A stretch of 64,000 nt of DNA from Pseudomonadaceae bacterium (lineage in GTDB: Bacteria > Pseudomonadota > Gammaproteobacteria > Pseudomonadales > Pseudomonadaceae), in contig CAAFUS010000013.1 of NCBI GenBank assembly GCA_900766265.1, positions 372,001 to 436,000 on the forward strand, in the 5' to 3' direction. The notes beneath the pieces were generated by a model. That model was not told where the DNA came from, made no database searches, and saw nothing but the letters and a program-made list of their open reading frames with translations. The translations under genes and the position numbers were made by a program. Of the stretch, positions 43,885-52,761 are shown one piece after another (position 1 is the stretch's first letter; every line of letters begins with the position of its first letter).

Positions 43885-43921
43885 AAGGAGGATTCGGCTT
43901 TAGAAGCCGACGGGGATCATC
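43885..43921 (+). promoter_or_regulatory. structured leader of pckA with displaced Shine-Dalgarno
   Basis: A full AAGGAGG (43885-43891) lies 30 bases before the pckA ATG, too far for normal use. Between them TCGGCTT-TAG-AAGCCGA (43894-43910) forms a 7-bp hairpin that would bring the AAGGAGG to about 13 bases from the start. A weaker GGGGA (43912-43916) lies five bases before the ATG. Confidence 0.5.
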
Positions 43922-45463
43922 ATGACGCAAGCCACTCAAGCCGTTTACAGCGACATCAGCACCGCTCAACTGGTTGAAGAAGCCCTCCGCCGCGGTGAAG
44001 GCGAACTGGCCGCCAATGGCTCGCTCGTTGTGAAGACAGGCCACCGCACGGGCCGTTCGCCTGCGGATCGGTTCATCGTTCAGGAACCTTCCACCGAGTC
44101 GAAGATCGCCTGGGGCGCCATCAACCGTCCGTTCCCGGCCGACAAATTCGATGCGCTGTGGGACCGCGTCCAGGCGTTCAACAACGCTCAGGATCACTTC
44201 GTTTCCCACGTCCATGTAGGCTCCTCCGAAGCCCACTACCTGCCGGTCAAGATGACCACAGCCACTGCCTGGCAGAACCTCTTCGGTCGCCAGCTGTTCA
44301 TCAACCCGCAGCCTTACAACCCGGCCGGGAAACAAGAGTGGCAAGTCCTCAATGTCGCCAACTTCGAGTGCGTACCGGAGCGCGACGGCACCAATTCCGA
44401 TGGCTGCGTGATCATTAACTTCGCTCAGAAGAAGGTCCTGATCGCCGGCATGCGCTACGCCGGTGAGATGAAGAAGGCCATGTTCAGCGTGCAGAACTTC
44501 CTGCTGCCCGAAGCTGACGTGCTGCCGATGCACTGCGCGGCCAACATCGGCGAGGAAGGCGATGTCACCCTGTTCTTCGGCTTGTCCGGCACCGGCAAGA
44601 CCACCCTGTCGGCTGACGAATCGCGCTACCTGATCGGCGACGATGAGCACGGCTGGGGCAAGGGCGTTGTGTTCAACATCGAAGGCGGCTGCTACGCCAA
44701 GTGCATCGACCTGTCGGAGAAGAACGAGCCGGTGATCTGGAAGGCCATCCAGTTCGGCGCCGTGCTGGAAAACGTCGTGCTCGACGAGAACCGCGTGCCC
44801 GACTACGCCGACGACAGCCTGACGCAGAACAGCCGCGCGGCCTATCCGCTGGAGCACGTCGAGAAGCGCTCGGAGAAGAACCTCGGCGGCGAGCCGAACG
44901 CGGTGATCTTCCTGACCTGCGACCTGACCGGCGTGCTGCCGCCCGTGTCCATCCTCAACGAAGAGCAGGCCGCCTACCACTTTCTGTCCGGCTACACCGC
45001 GCTGGTCGGTTCGACCGAGATGGGCAGCGGCGCCGGCATCAAGTCGACCTTCTCCACCTGCTTCGGCGCGCCGTTCTTCCCCCGTCCGGCGGGCGAGTAC
45101 GCCGAACTGCTGATCAAGCGCATCCAGGAGTTCGGCTCCAAGGTGTACCTGGTCAACACCGGCTGGACCGGCGGTGGCTACGGTGTCGGCAAGCGCTTCA
45201 ACATCCCGACCACCCGCAGCGTGATCGCGGCGATCCAGAGCGGCGCGCTGATCGGCACCGAAACCGAGCAGCTGCCGATCATCAACCTGAGCGTGCCCAA
45301 GTCGGTGCCGGGGGTTGAAACCAACCTGCTGAACCCGCGTAACACCTGGGAAGACAAGAACGCCTACGACGAGGCCGCCAAGGGCCTGGCCAAGCTGTTC
45401 ATCGAGAACTTCAAGAAGTTCGACGTCTCCGACGCCATCCGCGACGCCGGCCCGCAGCTCTAA
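43922..45463 (+). CDS. pckA: phosphoenolpyruvate carboxykinase (ATP)
   Basis: This 513-aa enzyme converts oxaloacetate and ATP to phosphoenolpyruvate and CO2, starting gluconeogenesis. The P-loop is GLSGTGKTTLSADESR near residues 220-235; KTGHRTGRSPADRFIV near residue 37 (substrate Arg), NIEGGCYAKCIDL near residue 260 and STEMGSGAGIKSTFSTCFG near 364 are also present. Length fits ATP-dependent enzymes (about 513-540). It has a structured leader and an intrinsic terminator of its own, so it is probably monocistronic. Confidence 0.96.
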   Translation: MTQATQAVYSDISTAQLVEEALRRGEGELAANGSLVVKTGHRTGRSPADRFIVQEPSTESKIAWGAINRPFPADKFDALWDRVQAFNNAQDHFVSHVHVGSSEAHYLPVKMTTATAWQNLFGRQLFINPQPYNPAGKQEWQVLNVANFECVPERDGTNSDGCVIINFAQKKVLIAGMRYAGEMKKAMFSVQNFLLPEADVLPMHCAANIGEEGDVTLFFGLSGTGKTTLSADESRYLIGDDEHGWGKGVVFNIEGGCYAKCIDLSEKNEPVIWKAIQFGAVLENVVLDENRVPDYADDSLTQNSRAAYPLEHVEKRSEKNLGGEPNAVIFLTCDLTGVLPPVSILNEEQAAYHFLSGYTALVGSTEMGSGAGIKSTFSTCFGAPFFPRPAGEYAELLIKRIQEFGSKVYLVNTGWTGGGYGVGKRFNIPTTRSVIAAIQSGALIGTETEQLPIINLSVPKSVPGVETNLLNPRNTWEDKNAYDEAAKGLAKLFIENFKKFDVSDAIRDAGPQL

Positions 45464-45480
45464 GCCGCGCGCCATGCAAG

Positions 45481-45509
45481 AAGCCGCCTTCGGGCGGCTT
45501 TTTCATTTT
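45481..45509 (+). terminator. intrinsic terminator of pckA
   Basis: AAGCCGCC-TTCG-GGCGGCTT is an 8-bp stem with a TTCG tetraloop, followed by TTTCATTTT, 17 bases after the pckA stop. This is a textbook-quality site. Confidence 0.9.
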
Positions 45510-45582
45510 GGGCACAGACTGGTCGCCCAGCATCGACCGCGCTATGGTCAGGGGCCATCGGGCGGTCAACGGAGTGACAGCC

Positions 45583-47502
45583 ATGCATGACACCCTCGAA
45601 CGCGTCTTCGGTTTCCGCCAGTTTCGCCCCGGCCAGGAGGCGACCGTCGGCGCGGTGCTGGCCGGCCGCTCGGCGGCCGCCATCTTTCCCACCGGCTCGG
45701 GCAAGTCGCTGTGCTATCAGTTGCCGGCGCTGCTGCTGCCCAACCTCACCCTGGTGGTTTCGCCCCTGCTGGCGCTGATGCAGGACCAGCTCGCCTTTCT
45801 GCATCGGCACGGCATCTCGGCGGCGAGCATCGATTCGGCACAGACCCGCGAGCAGACCGCCGAGGTCATGGGCAAGGCGAAGTCTGGTGAGCTCAAGGTG
45901 CTGATGATCTCGGTCGAGCGGCTCAAGAACGAGCGCTTCCGGCAGTTCATCGGCCAGGTGCCGATCTCGCTGCTGGTGATCGACGAGGCGCACTGCATCT
46001 CGGAGTGGGGTCACAATTTTCGCCCCGACTACCTGAAGCTGCCCGACTACCAGCGCGAGTTCGGTATCCCGCAGGTGCTGCTGCTCACCGCCACCGCGAC
46101 GCCAGCAGTGATCGACGACATGCGCGCCAAGTTCGCCATTGCCGAAGGGGACGTGATCACCACCGGCTTCTACCGGCCGAACCTGAACCTGCTGGTCGAG
46201 CCGGTCACCAGCCTGCGCAAGCCGCAGCGTTTGCTCGAGTGGCTGACGGCCAAGCCCGGCGAGCCGAGCATCGTCTACGTGACCCAGCAGAAGACCGCCG
46301 AGCAGGTGGCCGACCAGTTGAGCCGCGGCGGTGTGCCGGCCAGCGCCTACCACGCGGGCATGGCACACGAGCAGCGCGAAGCGATCCAGCAACGGTTCAT
46401 GTCAGGGGACATCGGCTGCATCGTCGCCACCATCGCTTTCGGCATGGGCATCGACAAGGCCGACATCCGCAACGTGGTGCACTACGACCTGCCCAAGTCG
46501 GTGGAGAATTACAGCCAGGAGATCGGGCGCGCCGGGCGCGACGGCAACACCTCCGATTGCCTGGTGCTGGCTAACCGCGACAGCCTCAACGTGCTGCAGA
46601 ACTTTGTCTACGGCGATACGCCCGAGCGCGATGGCATCGCCGTGGTGCTGGCCGAGATAGCCGCCGCGGGCGAGCAGTGGGAGTTGATGCTCAATCCGCT
46701 GTCGGACCAGAGCAATATCCGCCCGCTGCCCCTCAAGACGCTGCTGGTGCAGCTCGAACTACTGGGCGTGATCGCTCCGCGCTACGCCTATTTCGCCGAG
46801 TACCGCTTCAAATATCGGGTCGAGCCCGAGGTGCTGGTCGCGCGGTTCGAAGGCGAGCGGCGGCGTTTCGTCGAAGCCATCGTGCAGACCTCGGCCCGCG
46901 CGCGGACCTGGTGCACGGTTGATTTCGAGGCGCTGAACCGCGACCACGGCGCCGAGCGCAGCCGGGTGGTCAAGGCGCTGGACTGGTTCTACGAGCAGGG
47001 CCTGATCGAACTCGAGAGCAAGCAGATGACCGAGGTCTACGGCGTGCTGCAGCCGGACTTCGACGCGCCGGCGCTGGCCGAACGCCTTTACCGCTACTTC
47101 GTGGACAAGGAGGCGGCCGAGATCGCCCGTATCCGGGCGATGCTCGCGCTATTCGAGTCCGAGCACTGCCTGAGTCAGCGGCTGGCCGCCTACTTCGGCG
47201 ACCGGCAAGCGCCGGCCCATTGCGGTCATTGCTCGGTCTGCCGTGGGCAGGTCGCCCGCTTGCCGGAATCGCCGGCGCTCGCTCCCCTCGCTGAAAAGAA
47301 TCTCTCCCAACTCGCGGCAGGTTTCGTCGCACGGCACCGGGAAGCCCGTGGCGAAGCGCCCTCGAGCGAGACGCTGACGCGATTTCTCTGCGGCATCAGC
47401 GTGCCGCTGTTCACCCGCCTGAAGGCGCGAACGCTGCCCGGCTTCGCTACCTTGGAAGCCTACCCCTATGCGCAGGTGCGCGACTGGGTTCGGGGTGCGT
47501 AG
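45583..47502 (+). CDS. RecQ-family DNA helicase with C-terminally displaced zinc motif
   Basis: This 639-aa SF2 helicase has Walker A FPTGSGKSLCYQLPALLL near residue 34, the DEAH-box region LLVIDEAHCISEWGHNFRPDY near residue 130, and motif VI EIGRAGRDGNTSDC near residue 310. After the helicase core a winged-helix-like region (about 370-520) precedes the zinc cysteines Cys529, Cys547, Cys550 and Cys553 (CGHCSVC). In classical RecQ the zinc site lies before the winged helix, near residue 380. No HRDC domain is recognisable in the 85-residue tail. It may be a RqlH-type relative rather than RecQ itself. The start at 45583 follows GGAG. Confidence 0.85.
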   Translation: MHDTLERVFGFRQFRPGQEATVGAVLAGRSAAAIFPTGSGKSLCYQLPALLLPNLTLVVSPLLALMQDQLAFLHRHGISAASIDSAQTREQTAEVMGKAKSGELKVLMISVERLKNERFRQFIGQVPISLLVIDEAHCISEWGHNFRPDYLKLPDYQREFGIPQVLLLTATATPAVIDDMRAKFAIAEGDVITTGFYRPNLNLLVEPVTSLRKPQRLLEWLTAKPGEPSIVYVTQQKTAEQVADQLSRGGVPASAYHAGMAHEQREAIQQRFMSGDIGCIVATIAFGMGIDKADIRNVVHYDLPKSVENYSQEIGRAGRDGNTSDCLVLANRDSLNVLQNFVYGDTPERDGIAVVLAEIAAAGEQWELMLNPLSDQSNIRPLPLKTLLVQLELLGVIAPRYAYFAEYRFKYRVEPEVLVARFEGERRRFVEAIVQTSARARTWCTVDFEALNRDHGAERSRVVKALDWFYEQGLIELESKQMTEVYGVLQPDFDAPALAERLYRYFVDKEAAEIARIRAMLALFESEHCLSQRLAAYFGDRQAPAHCGHCSVCRGQVARLPESPALAPLAEKNLSQLAAGFVARHREARGEAPSSETLTRFLCGISVPLFTRLKARTLPGFATLEAYPYAQVRDWVRGA

Positions 47503-47595
47503 CCGCTAGGGTCGGCCGGCCGGTCGGAAGAAAAGCTGAACCTCGGCCGGTCAGCCGCCTCGAAACTACAAGCACGTCAGAACGAGGTAGGCTCC

Positions 47596-48021
47596 ATGCA
47601 AGTTCAAGTGAACACCAATCACATCCAGGGCAGTGCCGAGCTACAGGAATGGGTAGGTGCGGCAGTCACCGAGCGACTCGAGCGCTTCGATGACCTGTTG
47701 ACCCGGGTGGAGATCCACGTTGGCGACGAAAACGCGCAGAAGGCCGGTGCCGACGACAAGCGCTGCCAGATCGAAGCGCGGCCCAAGGGGCATCAGTCCC
47801 TGTCGGTGACGCACAAGGCCGAATCCCTTCAGCTGGCGGTCGATGGGGCCGCCGAGAAGATGCGCAATGCCCTCGAGCACCTGACGGGCAAGCTGGATGC
47901 CAAGACCGTGTCAACCGGGCATCTGGACGATCCGCTGCTGAGCGAAGACCCGCCGCAGGTGACCGATGCCCTGCTGCAGGAAGAATTCCTGGCCCGCCAG
48001 GAGGCGCTGGGCAAGGAGTGA
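47596..48021 (+). CDS. HPF/RaiA-family ribosome-associated protein
   Basis: This 141-aa protein shows the HPF-like fold: MQVQVNTNHIQGSAELQEWV, VEIHVGDENAQKAGADDKRC, and AVDGAAEKMRNALEHLTGKL. HPF/RaiA proteins bind the small subunit and inactivate ribosomes in stress. This one lacks the long linker and dimerisation domain of long HPF and has an acidic C-terminal tail instead (residues 108-141), which is unlike E. coli HPF. Whether it binds ribosomes is not shown by sequence. Confidence 0.75.
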   Translation: MQVQVNTNHIQGSAELQEWVGAAVTERLERFDDLLTRVEIHVGDENAQKAGADDKRCQIEARPKGHQSLSVTHKAESLQLAVDGAAEKMRNALEHLTGKLDAKTVSTGHLDDPLLSEDPPQVTDALLQEEFLARQEALGKE

Positions 48022-48202
48022 CGGGATAGGCGCCGAGCAGACGCCGCCCGGCAGCCGATTCTCTGGCGATGTGCTTGCGGGTACGTCGCCTTTTTTTTGC
48101 CCGTCGGCAATTGCCTGCGCCGATCGGCAGCAAATGCTACGCGAGGCGGAACGATCAACCCGCGACGGCGGCCAAAGTGGGGAAGCCTTCGGAGTCAGCC
48201 CC

Positions 48203-48880
48203 ATGACCTTTTCCATCATTGCCCGCTGCCCGCGCTCTGGTCAGTTCGGCGTCGCGGCCGCCACTGCCATGCCCGCGGTGGGCAAACTGCTGAGTCATGC
48301 CGCCGCGCGCATCGGTGCCGTAGCGACCCAGGCGCAGATCAACCCTTACCTGGGCATCGACGGGCTGAACCTGCTGCGCCAGAACCGCTCGGCCACCGAG
48401 GTGATCGATCAGCTGCACCGTACCGATCCCTGCATGGCCCTGCGTCAGTGTGCGGTGATCGATCCACAGGGGCGCAGCGCGTGCTGGACCGGAGAAAAAT
48501 GCCTCCCCTGGGCAGGCTCGCTGGCCGGCGAGCAGTTTTCCGTGCAGGGCAACCGGCTCGCGGGACCACAGGTGCTCGAAGCGATCGCGGCGGCCTTCAT
48601 GCACGACCCGGCGCTCCCGCTGGTGGAGCGGCTGATGGAGGCGATCGCGGCCGGCGACCGGATGGGCGGCGATCGACACGGCGAATCCTCGGCGACCGTC
48701 TATGTGGTTGATCGAGAGGAATATCCGCTGTGGGACATCCGGGTCGACCACCACCTTGATCCGGTCGCCGAGCTGCGGCGTCTGCATAAGCTCTTCGAGG
48801 CACAGGTGTATCCCGAGATACTGACCATGCCGACGCGGGCGAATCCCGCCGGCGCGGCGGCCAAGGAGGAGACCATCTAG
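48203..48880 (+). CDS. DUF1028 family protein (Ntn-hydrolase-like)
   Basis: This 225-aa protein starts MTFSIIARCPRSGQFGVAAATAMPAVG, the DUF1028 hallmark, followed by VATQAQINPYLGIDGLNLL and HGESSATVYVVDREEYPLWDIRVD near residue 160. The start at 48203 follows GGAG and removes a long non-conserved extension. DUF1028 proteins resemble Ntn hydrolases, and their reaction is mostly unknown. It is followed by an M14 carboxypeptidase gene, so a peptide- or amino-acid-related role is conceivable but not shown. Confidence 0.8.
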   Translation: MTFSIIARCPRSGQFGVAAATAMPAVGKLLSHAAARIGAVATQAQINPYLGIDGLNLLRQNRSATEVIDQLHRTDPCMALRQCAVIDPQGRSACWTGEKCLPWAGSLAGEQFSVQGNRLAGPQVLEAIAAAFMHDPALPLVERLMEAIAAGDRMGGDRHGESSATVYVVDREEYPLWDIRVDHHLDPVAELRRLHKLFEAQVYPEILTMPTRANPAGAAAKEETI

Positions 48881-48962
48881 GCGGGCGCTCGTTGCGGTGC
48901 GGGCGTTTCCCTGGGCGAGAAGACCTGCGATGCTCGGCGTATCCGTTTCGAGCGAGGCAAGC

Positions 48963-50093
48963 ATGCGCATCAGTTCCGATTTCGACAGTGGCAACATCAT
49001 CGTCCAGGATGCGAGCGACCCGCGCCAAGTGCGCCTGGCGATCCGCCCCGACACCCGCAGCCATCACTTCCAGTGGTTCCACTTCAAGGTGGAGGGGCTG
49101 ACGCCGGGCGCGCGCTGCGATTTCAGCCTGACCAATGCCGGCGACTCGGCCTACAGCCATGCCTGGACGGGGTATCACGCCGCTGCATCGTACGATCAGG
49201 TCGACTGGTTCCGAGTGCCGAGTCGCTTCGAGGATGGCGCCCTGCACTTCGGCCTTGAGCCCGAGCAGGCGCAGATCTGGTTCGCCTATTTCGAACCCTA
49301 CAGCCGTGCCCGCCACGACTGGCTGATCGAGCAGGCGCTGAGCCGTGCCGGCGCCGAACTGGTCGCCTGCGGCAAGAGCCTCGAAGGCTGCGATATCCAG
49401 CTGCTGCGGATCAGCCGCCGGCCGGATGCAGCTCGCAAGCTGTGGATCATCGCCCAGCAGCATCCGGGTGAGCACATGGCCGAGTGGTACATGGAAGGGG
49501 TGCTCGAGCGGCTGCAGAACCGGGACGATCCCGAACTACAAGCCCTGCTGAGCGAGGCCGATCTCTACCTGGTGCCGAACATGAATCCCGACGGTGCCTT
49601 CCACGGCCATTTGCGAACCAACGCCGCGGGCCGCGACCTCAACCGCGCCTGGCAGGATGCCAGCGAGGCCGAGACGCCCGAAGTGTTCTTCGTCCAGCAA
49701 CAGATGCGCGCGGTCGGTGTCGACCTGTTTCTGGATATCCACGGCGACGAGGAGATACCCCACGTGTTCACCGCGGGCGGGGAGGGCAACCCCGGTTATA
49801 CCCCGCGCATCGCCGCGCTGGAGGAGGAATTCCGCCGGCGCCTGGTGGAGATGGGCGCCGAATTCCAGACTCGTTATGGCTACCCGCGCAGTGCCCCGGG
49901 CAAGGCCAACCTGACCCTGGCCTGCAACTCGGTCGGCCAGGAATTCGATTGCCTGGCCTTCACCATCGAGATGCCGTTCAAGGACCACGACGACACGCCG
50001 AACCCGGCGACAGGCTGGAACGGTGCGCGCTCCAAGCAGCTGGGCAAGGATGTCCTGAGCGTGATGGCGCAGATGGTCGATCACCTGCGCTAG
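48963..50093 (+). CDS. M14-family zinc carboxypeptidase (cytosolic carboxypeptidase-like)
   Basis: This 376-aa protein has an N-terminal beta-sandwich-like domain (residues 1 to about 115; FQWFHFKVEGLTPGARCDF) and an M14 peptidase domain. Zinc ligands are seen in QQHPGEHMAEW near residue 163 (HxxE) and FLDIHGDEEIPHVF near residue 258 (His); the catalytic Glu lies in FTIEMPFKDHDD near residue 335. This layout resembles the AGBL/CCP cytosolic carboxypeptidases, including bacterial members. No signal peptide is seen. Substrate is unknown. Confidence 0.85.
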   Translation: MRISSDFDSGNIIVQDASDPRQVRLAIRPDTRSHHFQWFHFKVEGLTPGARCDFSLTNAGDSAYSHAWTGYHAAASYDQVDWFRVPSRFEDGALHFGLEPEQAQIWFAYFEPYSRARHDWLIEQALSRAGAELVACGKSLEGCDIQLLRISRRPDAARKLWIIAQQHPGEHMAEWYMEGVLERLQNRDDPELQALLSEADLYLVPNMNPDGAFHGHLRTNAAGRDLNRAWQDASEAETPEVFFVQQQMRAVGVDLFLDIHGDEEIPHVFTAGGEGNPGYTPRIAALEEEFRRRLVEMGAEFQTRYGYPRSAPGKANLTLACNSVGQEFDCLAFTIEMPFKDHDDTPNPATGWNGARSKQLGKDVLSVMAQMVDHLR

Positions 50094-50345
50094 GGCGGCG
50101 TCAACGGCGCCTGGCTGCAGGCGCCGGCTCGACGCGCTGACATCCTCCTGAAACATTCCGAAAATCACGCCTGGGCCCTGGCCCGGGCATCCGCGTCAGC
50201 TTCTTCCATACTGATCAGCTTCGGCCGCGTGGCCCGGCGGCTTTGCCGTGCGGGTTCGGCAGCCCGGTGGTCGTCCCGTGCGACCACTGCCGGGACGGTC
50301 CGCCAAGGCGACGGCCCGATCCGAAATAGACAGAGGAGAGCATCG

Positions 50346-51257
50346 ATGAAGCGTCGCCAGTTCGTCCATAGCGCCGCGGCCGCCGCCGCCCTGGCTGCCC
50401 TCGGGCCGCTGCCTTCCCTGGCCCTGGCTGCCGACGGCGTGCTCAAGCGCAGGATTCCATCGAGTGGCGAAGCGCTTCCGGTCATCGGCCTCGGCACCTC
50501 GCAGACCTTCAACGTGGCGATCGACGACGAGGAACTGGCGCCGCTGCTCGAGGTGGTACGGACCTTGGTCAACGGCGGCGCCCGGTTGATCGACACCGCA
50601 CCGAGCTACCGAGCCGCCGAGCAGGTGACGGGCGAACTGGTGAGCCGGCTGGACGTGCGCGACAAGGTGTTCCTCGCCAGCAAGGTGTCGAGCACCGGTC
50701 GCGAGGCGGGCCAGCGGCAGAACCAGGCGAGTTTCGAGGCGCTCAAGACCGACACCATTGACCTCATGCAGGTGCACAACCTGCAGGACACCACCACCCA
50801 GCTCAACCTGCTGCGCGACCTGCGCGAGCAGGGCAAGGTGCGCTACATCGGCGTGACCCATTACGTCGATTCGGCCCATGACGAGCTGCTCGCCGTGCTG
50901 CAGAAGGAAAAGCTCGATTTCGTCCAGTTCAACTACTCGGTGGCCGAACGCAACGCCGAAAAGCGCCTGCTGCCCTATTGCGCCGACAACGGCATCGCCA
51001 CGCTGATCAACCGTCCCTTCACCCGTGGGGGGCTGCTGTCGAAGGTCCGCGGCCAACCGTTGCCGGACTGGGCCGTGGAGGTCGACGCGACGTCCTGGGC
51101 GCAGCTGCTGCTCAAGTTCATCCTCGCCAACGAGGCGGTCACCGCGGTGATCCCGGCCACCTCCAACCCACGCTACATGGCCGACAACCTCAGGGCCGGG
51201 CAGGGTCGCCTGCCCGACGCGAACCAGCGCAAGCGCATCGTCCAGGCCTTCTCGTGA
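50346..51257 (+). CDS. Tat-exported aldo/keto reductase
   Basis: This 303-aa enzyme begins with a twin-arginine-like signal (MKRRQFVHSAAAAAALAALG, cleavage after LALA), so it probably works in the periplasm. The AKR core follows: VIGLGTSQTFN, LIDTAPSYRAAE (Asp and Tyr), VFLASKVSS (Lys) and IDLMQVHNLQD (His), giving the full catalytic tetrad. It ends with a typical ATSNPRYMADNL. AGAGGAG precedes the start at 50346. An exported AKR must obtain its cofactor from Tat-folded export. Substrate is unknown. Confidence 0.85.
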   Translation: MKRRQFVHSAAAAAALAALGPLPSLALAADGVLKRRIPSSGEALPVIGLGTSQTFNVAIDDEELAPLLEVVRTLVNGGARLIDTAPSYRAAEQVTGELVSRLDVRDKVFLASKVSSTGREAGQRQNQASFEALKTDTIDLMQVHNLQDTTTQLNLLRDLREQGKVRYIGVTHYVDSAHDELLAVLQKEKLDFVQFNYSVAERNAEKRLLPYCADNGIATLINRPFTRGGLLSKVRGQPLPDWAVEVDATSWAQLLLKFILANEAVTAVIPATSNPRYMADNLRAGQGRLPDANQRKRIVQAFS

Positions 51258-51309
51258 CCCCACCGCGCGGCGAATCGATCCACGCGCCGCGCTTTCGCAG
51301 GAGTTTTCC

Positions 51310-52662
51310 ATGAGCACCGCTGCCTCTTCGGCGACCCGCCGGCTGGCCCGTTCGATCAACGCCGAGCCGGGTGAACTGCTGGCGGTGCTGGCCGGCTTCG
51401 GGCTGTTCTTCTGCCTGTTCTGCGGTTACTTCATGCTGCGCCCGATTCGGGAGTCCATGGGCATCATGGCCGGGGTGGAGAACCTGCAATGGCTGTTCAC
51501 CGCGACCTTCTTCGCCATGCTGCTGGCGGTGCCGCTGTTCGCCTGGCTCAACTCCCACGTGGCGCGCATCCATTATATCGACTGGGTGTACGGCTTCTTC
51601 TGCCTGAACCTGCTGCTGTTCGCCGGGCTGTTCCTGGGCAGGGGCGAGGATATCTGGCTGGCGCGGGTGTTCTACGTCTGGATCTCGGTCTACAACCTGT
51701 TTGTGGTATCGGTGGCCTGGAGCCTGATGGCCGACGTCTTCGATTCGCCGCAGGCCAAGCGCCTGTTCGCCTTCATCGCCGCCGGGGCGAGCGTCGGCGG
51801 GCTCAGCGGGCCGGCCTTGAGCGCCCTGCTGATCGGCGTGCTGGGCGAAGCCGGGCTGATGCTGCTGGCGGCGCTGCTGCTCGCCGCCGCGGTGGCGCTC
51901 AAGCATTACCTGATGCGCTGGCGCGAGGTCGGCGGTGCCGGGAGGCCGGGCGCGGTGCCGACGGAACACACGCGCCGACCGGTGCCGGGCAACCCGTTCA
52001 GCGGCCTGACGCGGGTGCTGGGTTCGACCTATCTGCTGGGCATCAGCGCCTTCGTCATCCTCCTAGCCACGGTCAGCACCTTTCTCTACTTCGAGCAGGC
52101 GCGGCTGGTGTCCGAACTCTTTCCCGACCGCGCCGAGCAGGTGAGGGTGTTCGGCATCATCGACTTCGTGGTGCAGGCCGGCGCGTTGCTGTCGCAGCTG
52201 TTCATCACCGGCCGCATCGCGCAGCGCCTGGGCGTGCGCGTGCTGCTGGCGATCGTCCCGGCGCTGGTCTGTCTGGGGTTTATCGGCCTGGCGATGGCGC
52301 CGACCTTCGCCGTGCTGGCGGCGCTGATGATCGTGCGGCGGATCGGCGAGTACGCCTTCGTCCGGCCCGGGCGTGAAATGCTCTTCGCCCCCCTCGACGC
52401 CCAGAGCAAGTACAAGGCGAAGAATTTCATCGACACGGTCGTCTATCGCGGCGGCGATGCCATCAGTGGCTGGGCCAAGGCCTTCATCGACATGCTTGGC
52501 CAGGGCGCCGTGCTGGTGGCGCTGGTGGGCGCGGTCTGCGCCGCCGCCTGGGGCGCGCTGGGCTGGTACCTGGGCGCGCGGGCGGATCGTGGCCGGCCCG
52601 ATGATGCGTCAGCCCATGCGCTGGGCGATGGTGACGGGGCCGAAAAGGCCAGCGTTCATTGA
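51310..52662 (+). CDS. TLC-family (NTP/NDP exchange) transporter-like membrane protein
   Basis: This 450-aa polytopic protein has about twelve hydrophobic segments. The pieces MLRPIRESMGIMAGVENLQW near residue 40, VWISVYNLFVVSVAWSLMADV near residue 125 and RLFAFIAAGASVGGLSGPAL near residue 150 match the ATP:ADP antiporter (TLC) family rather than ordinary MFS. In free-living bacteria the function of such proteins is not known. It follows the Tat-AKR gene after 52 bases, probably in the same operon. A tail rich in Asp and Ala ends the protein. Confidence 0.75.
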   Translation: MSTAASSATRRLARSINAEPGELLAVLAGFGLFFCLFCGYFMLRPIRESMGIMAGVENLQWLFTATFFAMLLAVPLFAWLNSHVARIHYIDWVYGFFCLNLLLFAGLFLGRGEDIWLARVFYVWISVYNLFVVSVAWSLMADVFDSPQAKRLFAFIAAGASVGGLSGPALSALLIGVLGEAGLMLLAALLLAAAVALKHYLMRWREVGGAGRPGAVPTEHTRRPVPGNPFSGLTRVLGSTYLLGISAFVILLATVSTFLYFEQARLVSELFPDRAEQVRVFGIIDFVVQAGALLSQLFITGRIAQRLGVRVLLAIVPALVCLGFIGLAMAPTFAVLAALMIVRRIGEYAFVRPGREMLFAPLDAQSKYKAKNFIDTVVYRGGDAISGWAKAFIDMLGQGAVLVALVGAVCAAAWGALGWYLGARADRGRPDDASAHALGDGDGAEKASVH

Positions 52663-52687
52663 ACCGGAGCGGCCGGCTGCGCGTGAC

Positions 52688-52755
52688 TATGGCAAAAGGC
52701 TTACATGCCGTTGCGGCGTTCAGCGCTTTTGCGGACCTATGCCGGCCCCTAAGAT
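52688..52755 (+). promoter_or_regulatory. GacA-type activation box and -10 of sRNA copy 1
   Basis: CTTACA at 52700-52705 equals the right half of the known GacA box (TGTAAG-N6-CTTACA); the left half TATGGC matches poorly. The -10-like TAAGAT lies at 52750-52755, 45 bases downstream. No good -35 is seen, as is usual for GacA-dependent sRNA promoters. Confidence 0.65.
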
Positions 52756-52761
52756 AGGCCC

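Noticed and set aside
43874..45475. Minus-strand open frame of 533 codons opposite pckA
   Set aside because: It is a shadow of the phosphoenolpyruvate carboxykinase gene with no motif of its own.
50165..50345. Possible small minus-strand gene between the M14 peptidase and the AKR gene
   Set aside because: The frame ends MEEADADARARAQA but lacks a convincing start and ribosome site, and most of the longer frame is antisense to the AKR signal region. The gap otherwise holds only a 9-bp hairpin at 50105-50126.
52688..52693. Left half of a full GacA palindrome upstream of the sRNAs
   Set aside because: TATGGC and AATAGC match TGTAAG in few positions, so I claim only the right half site as clearly present.
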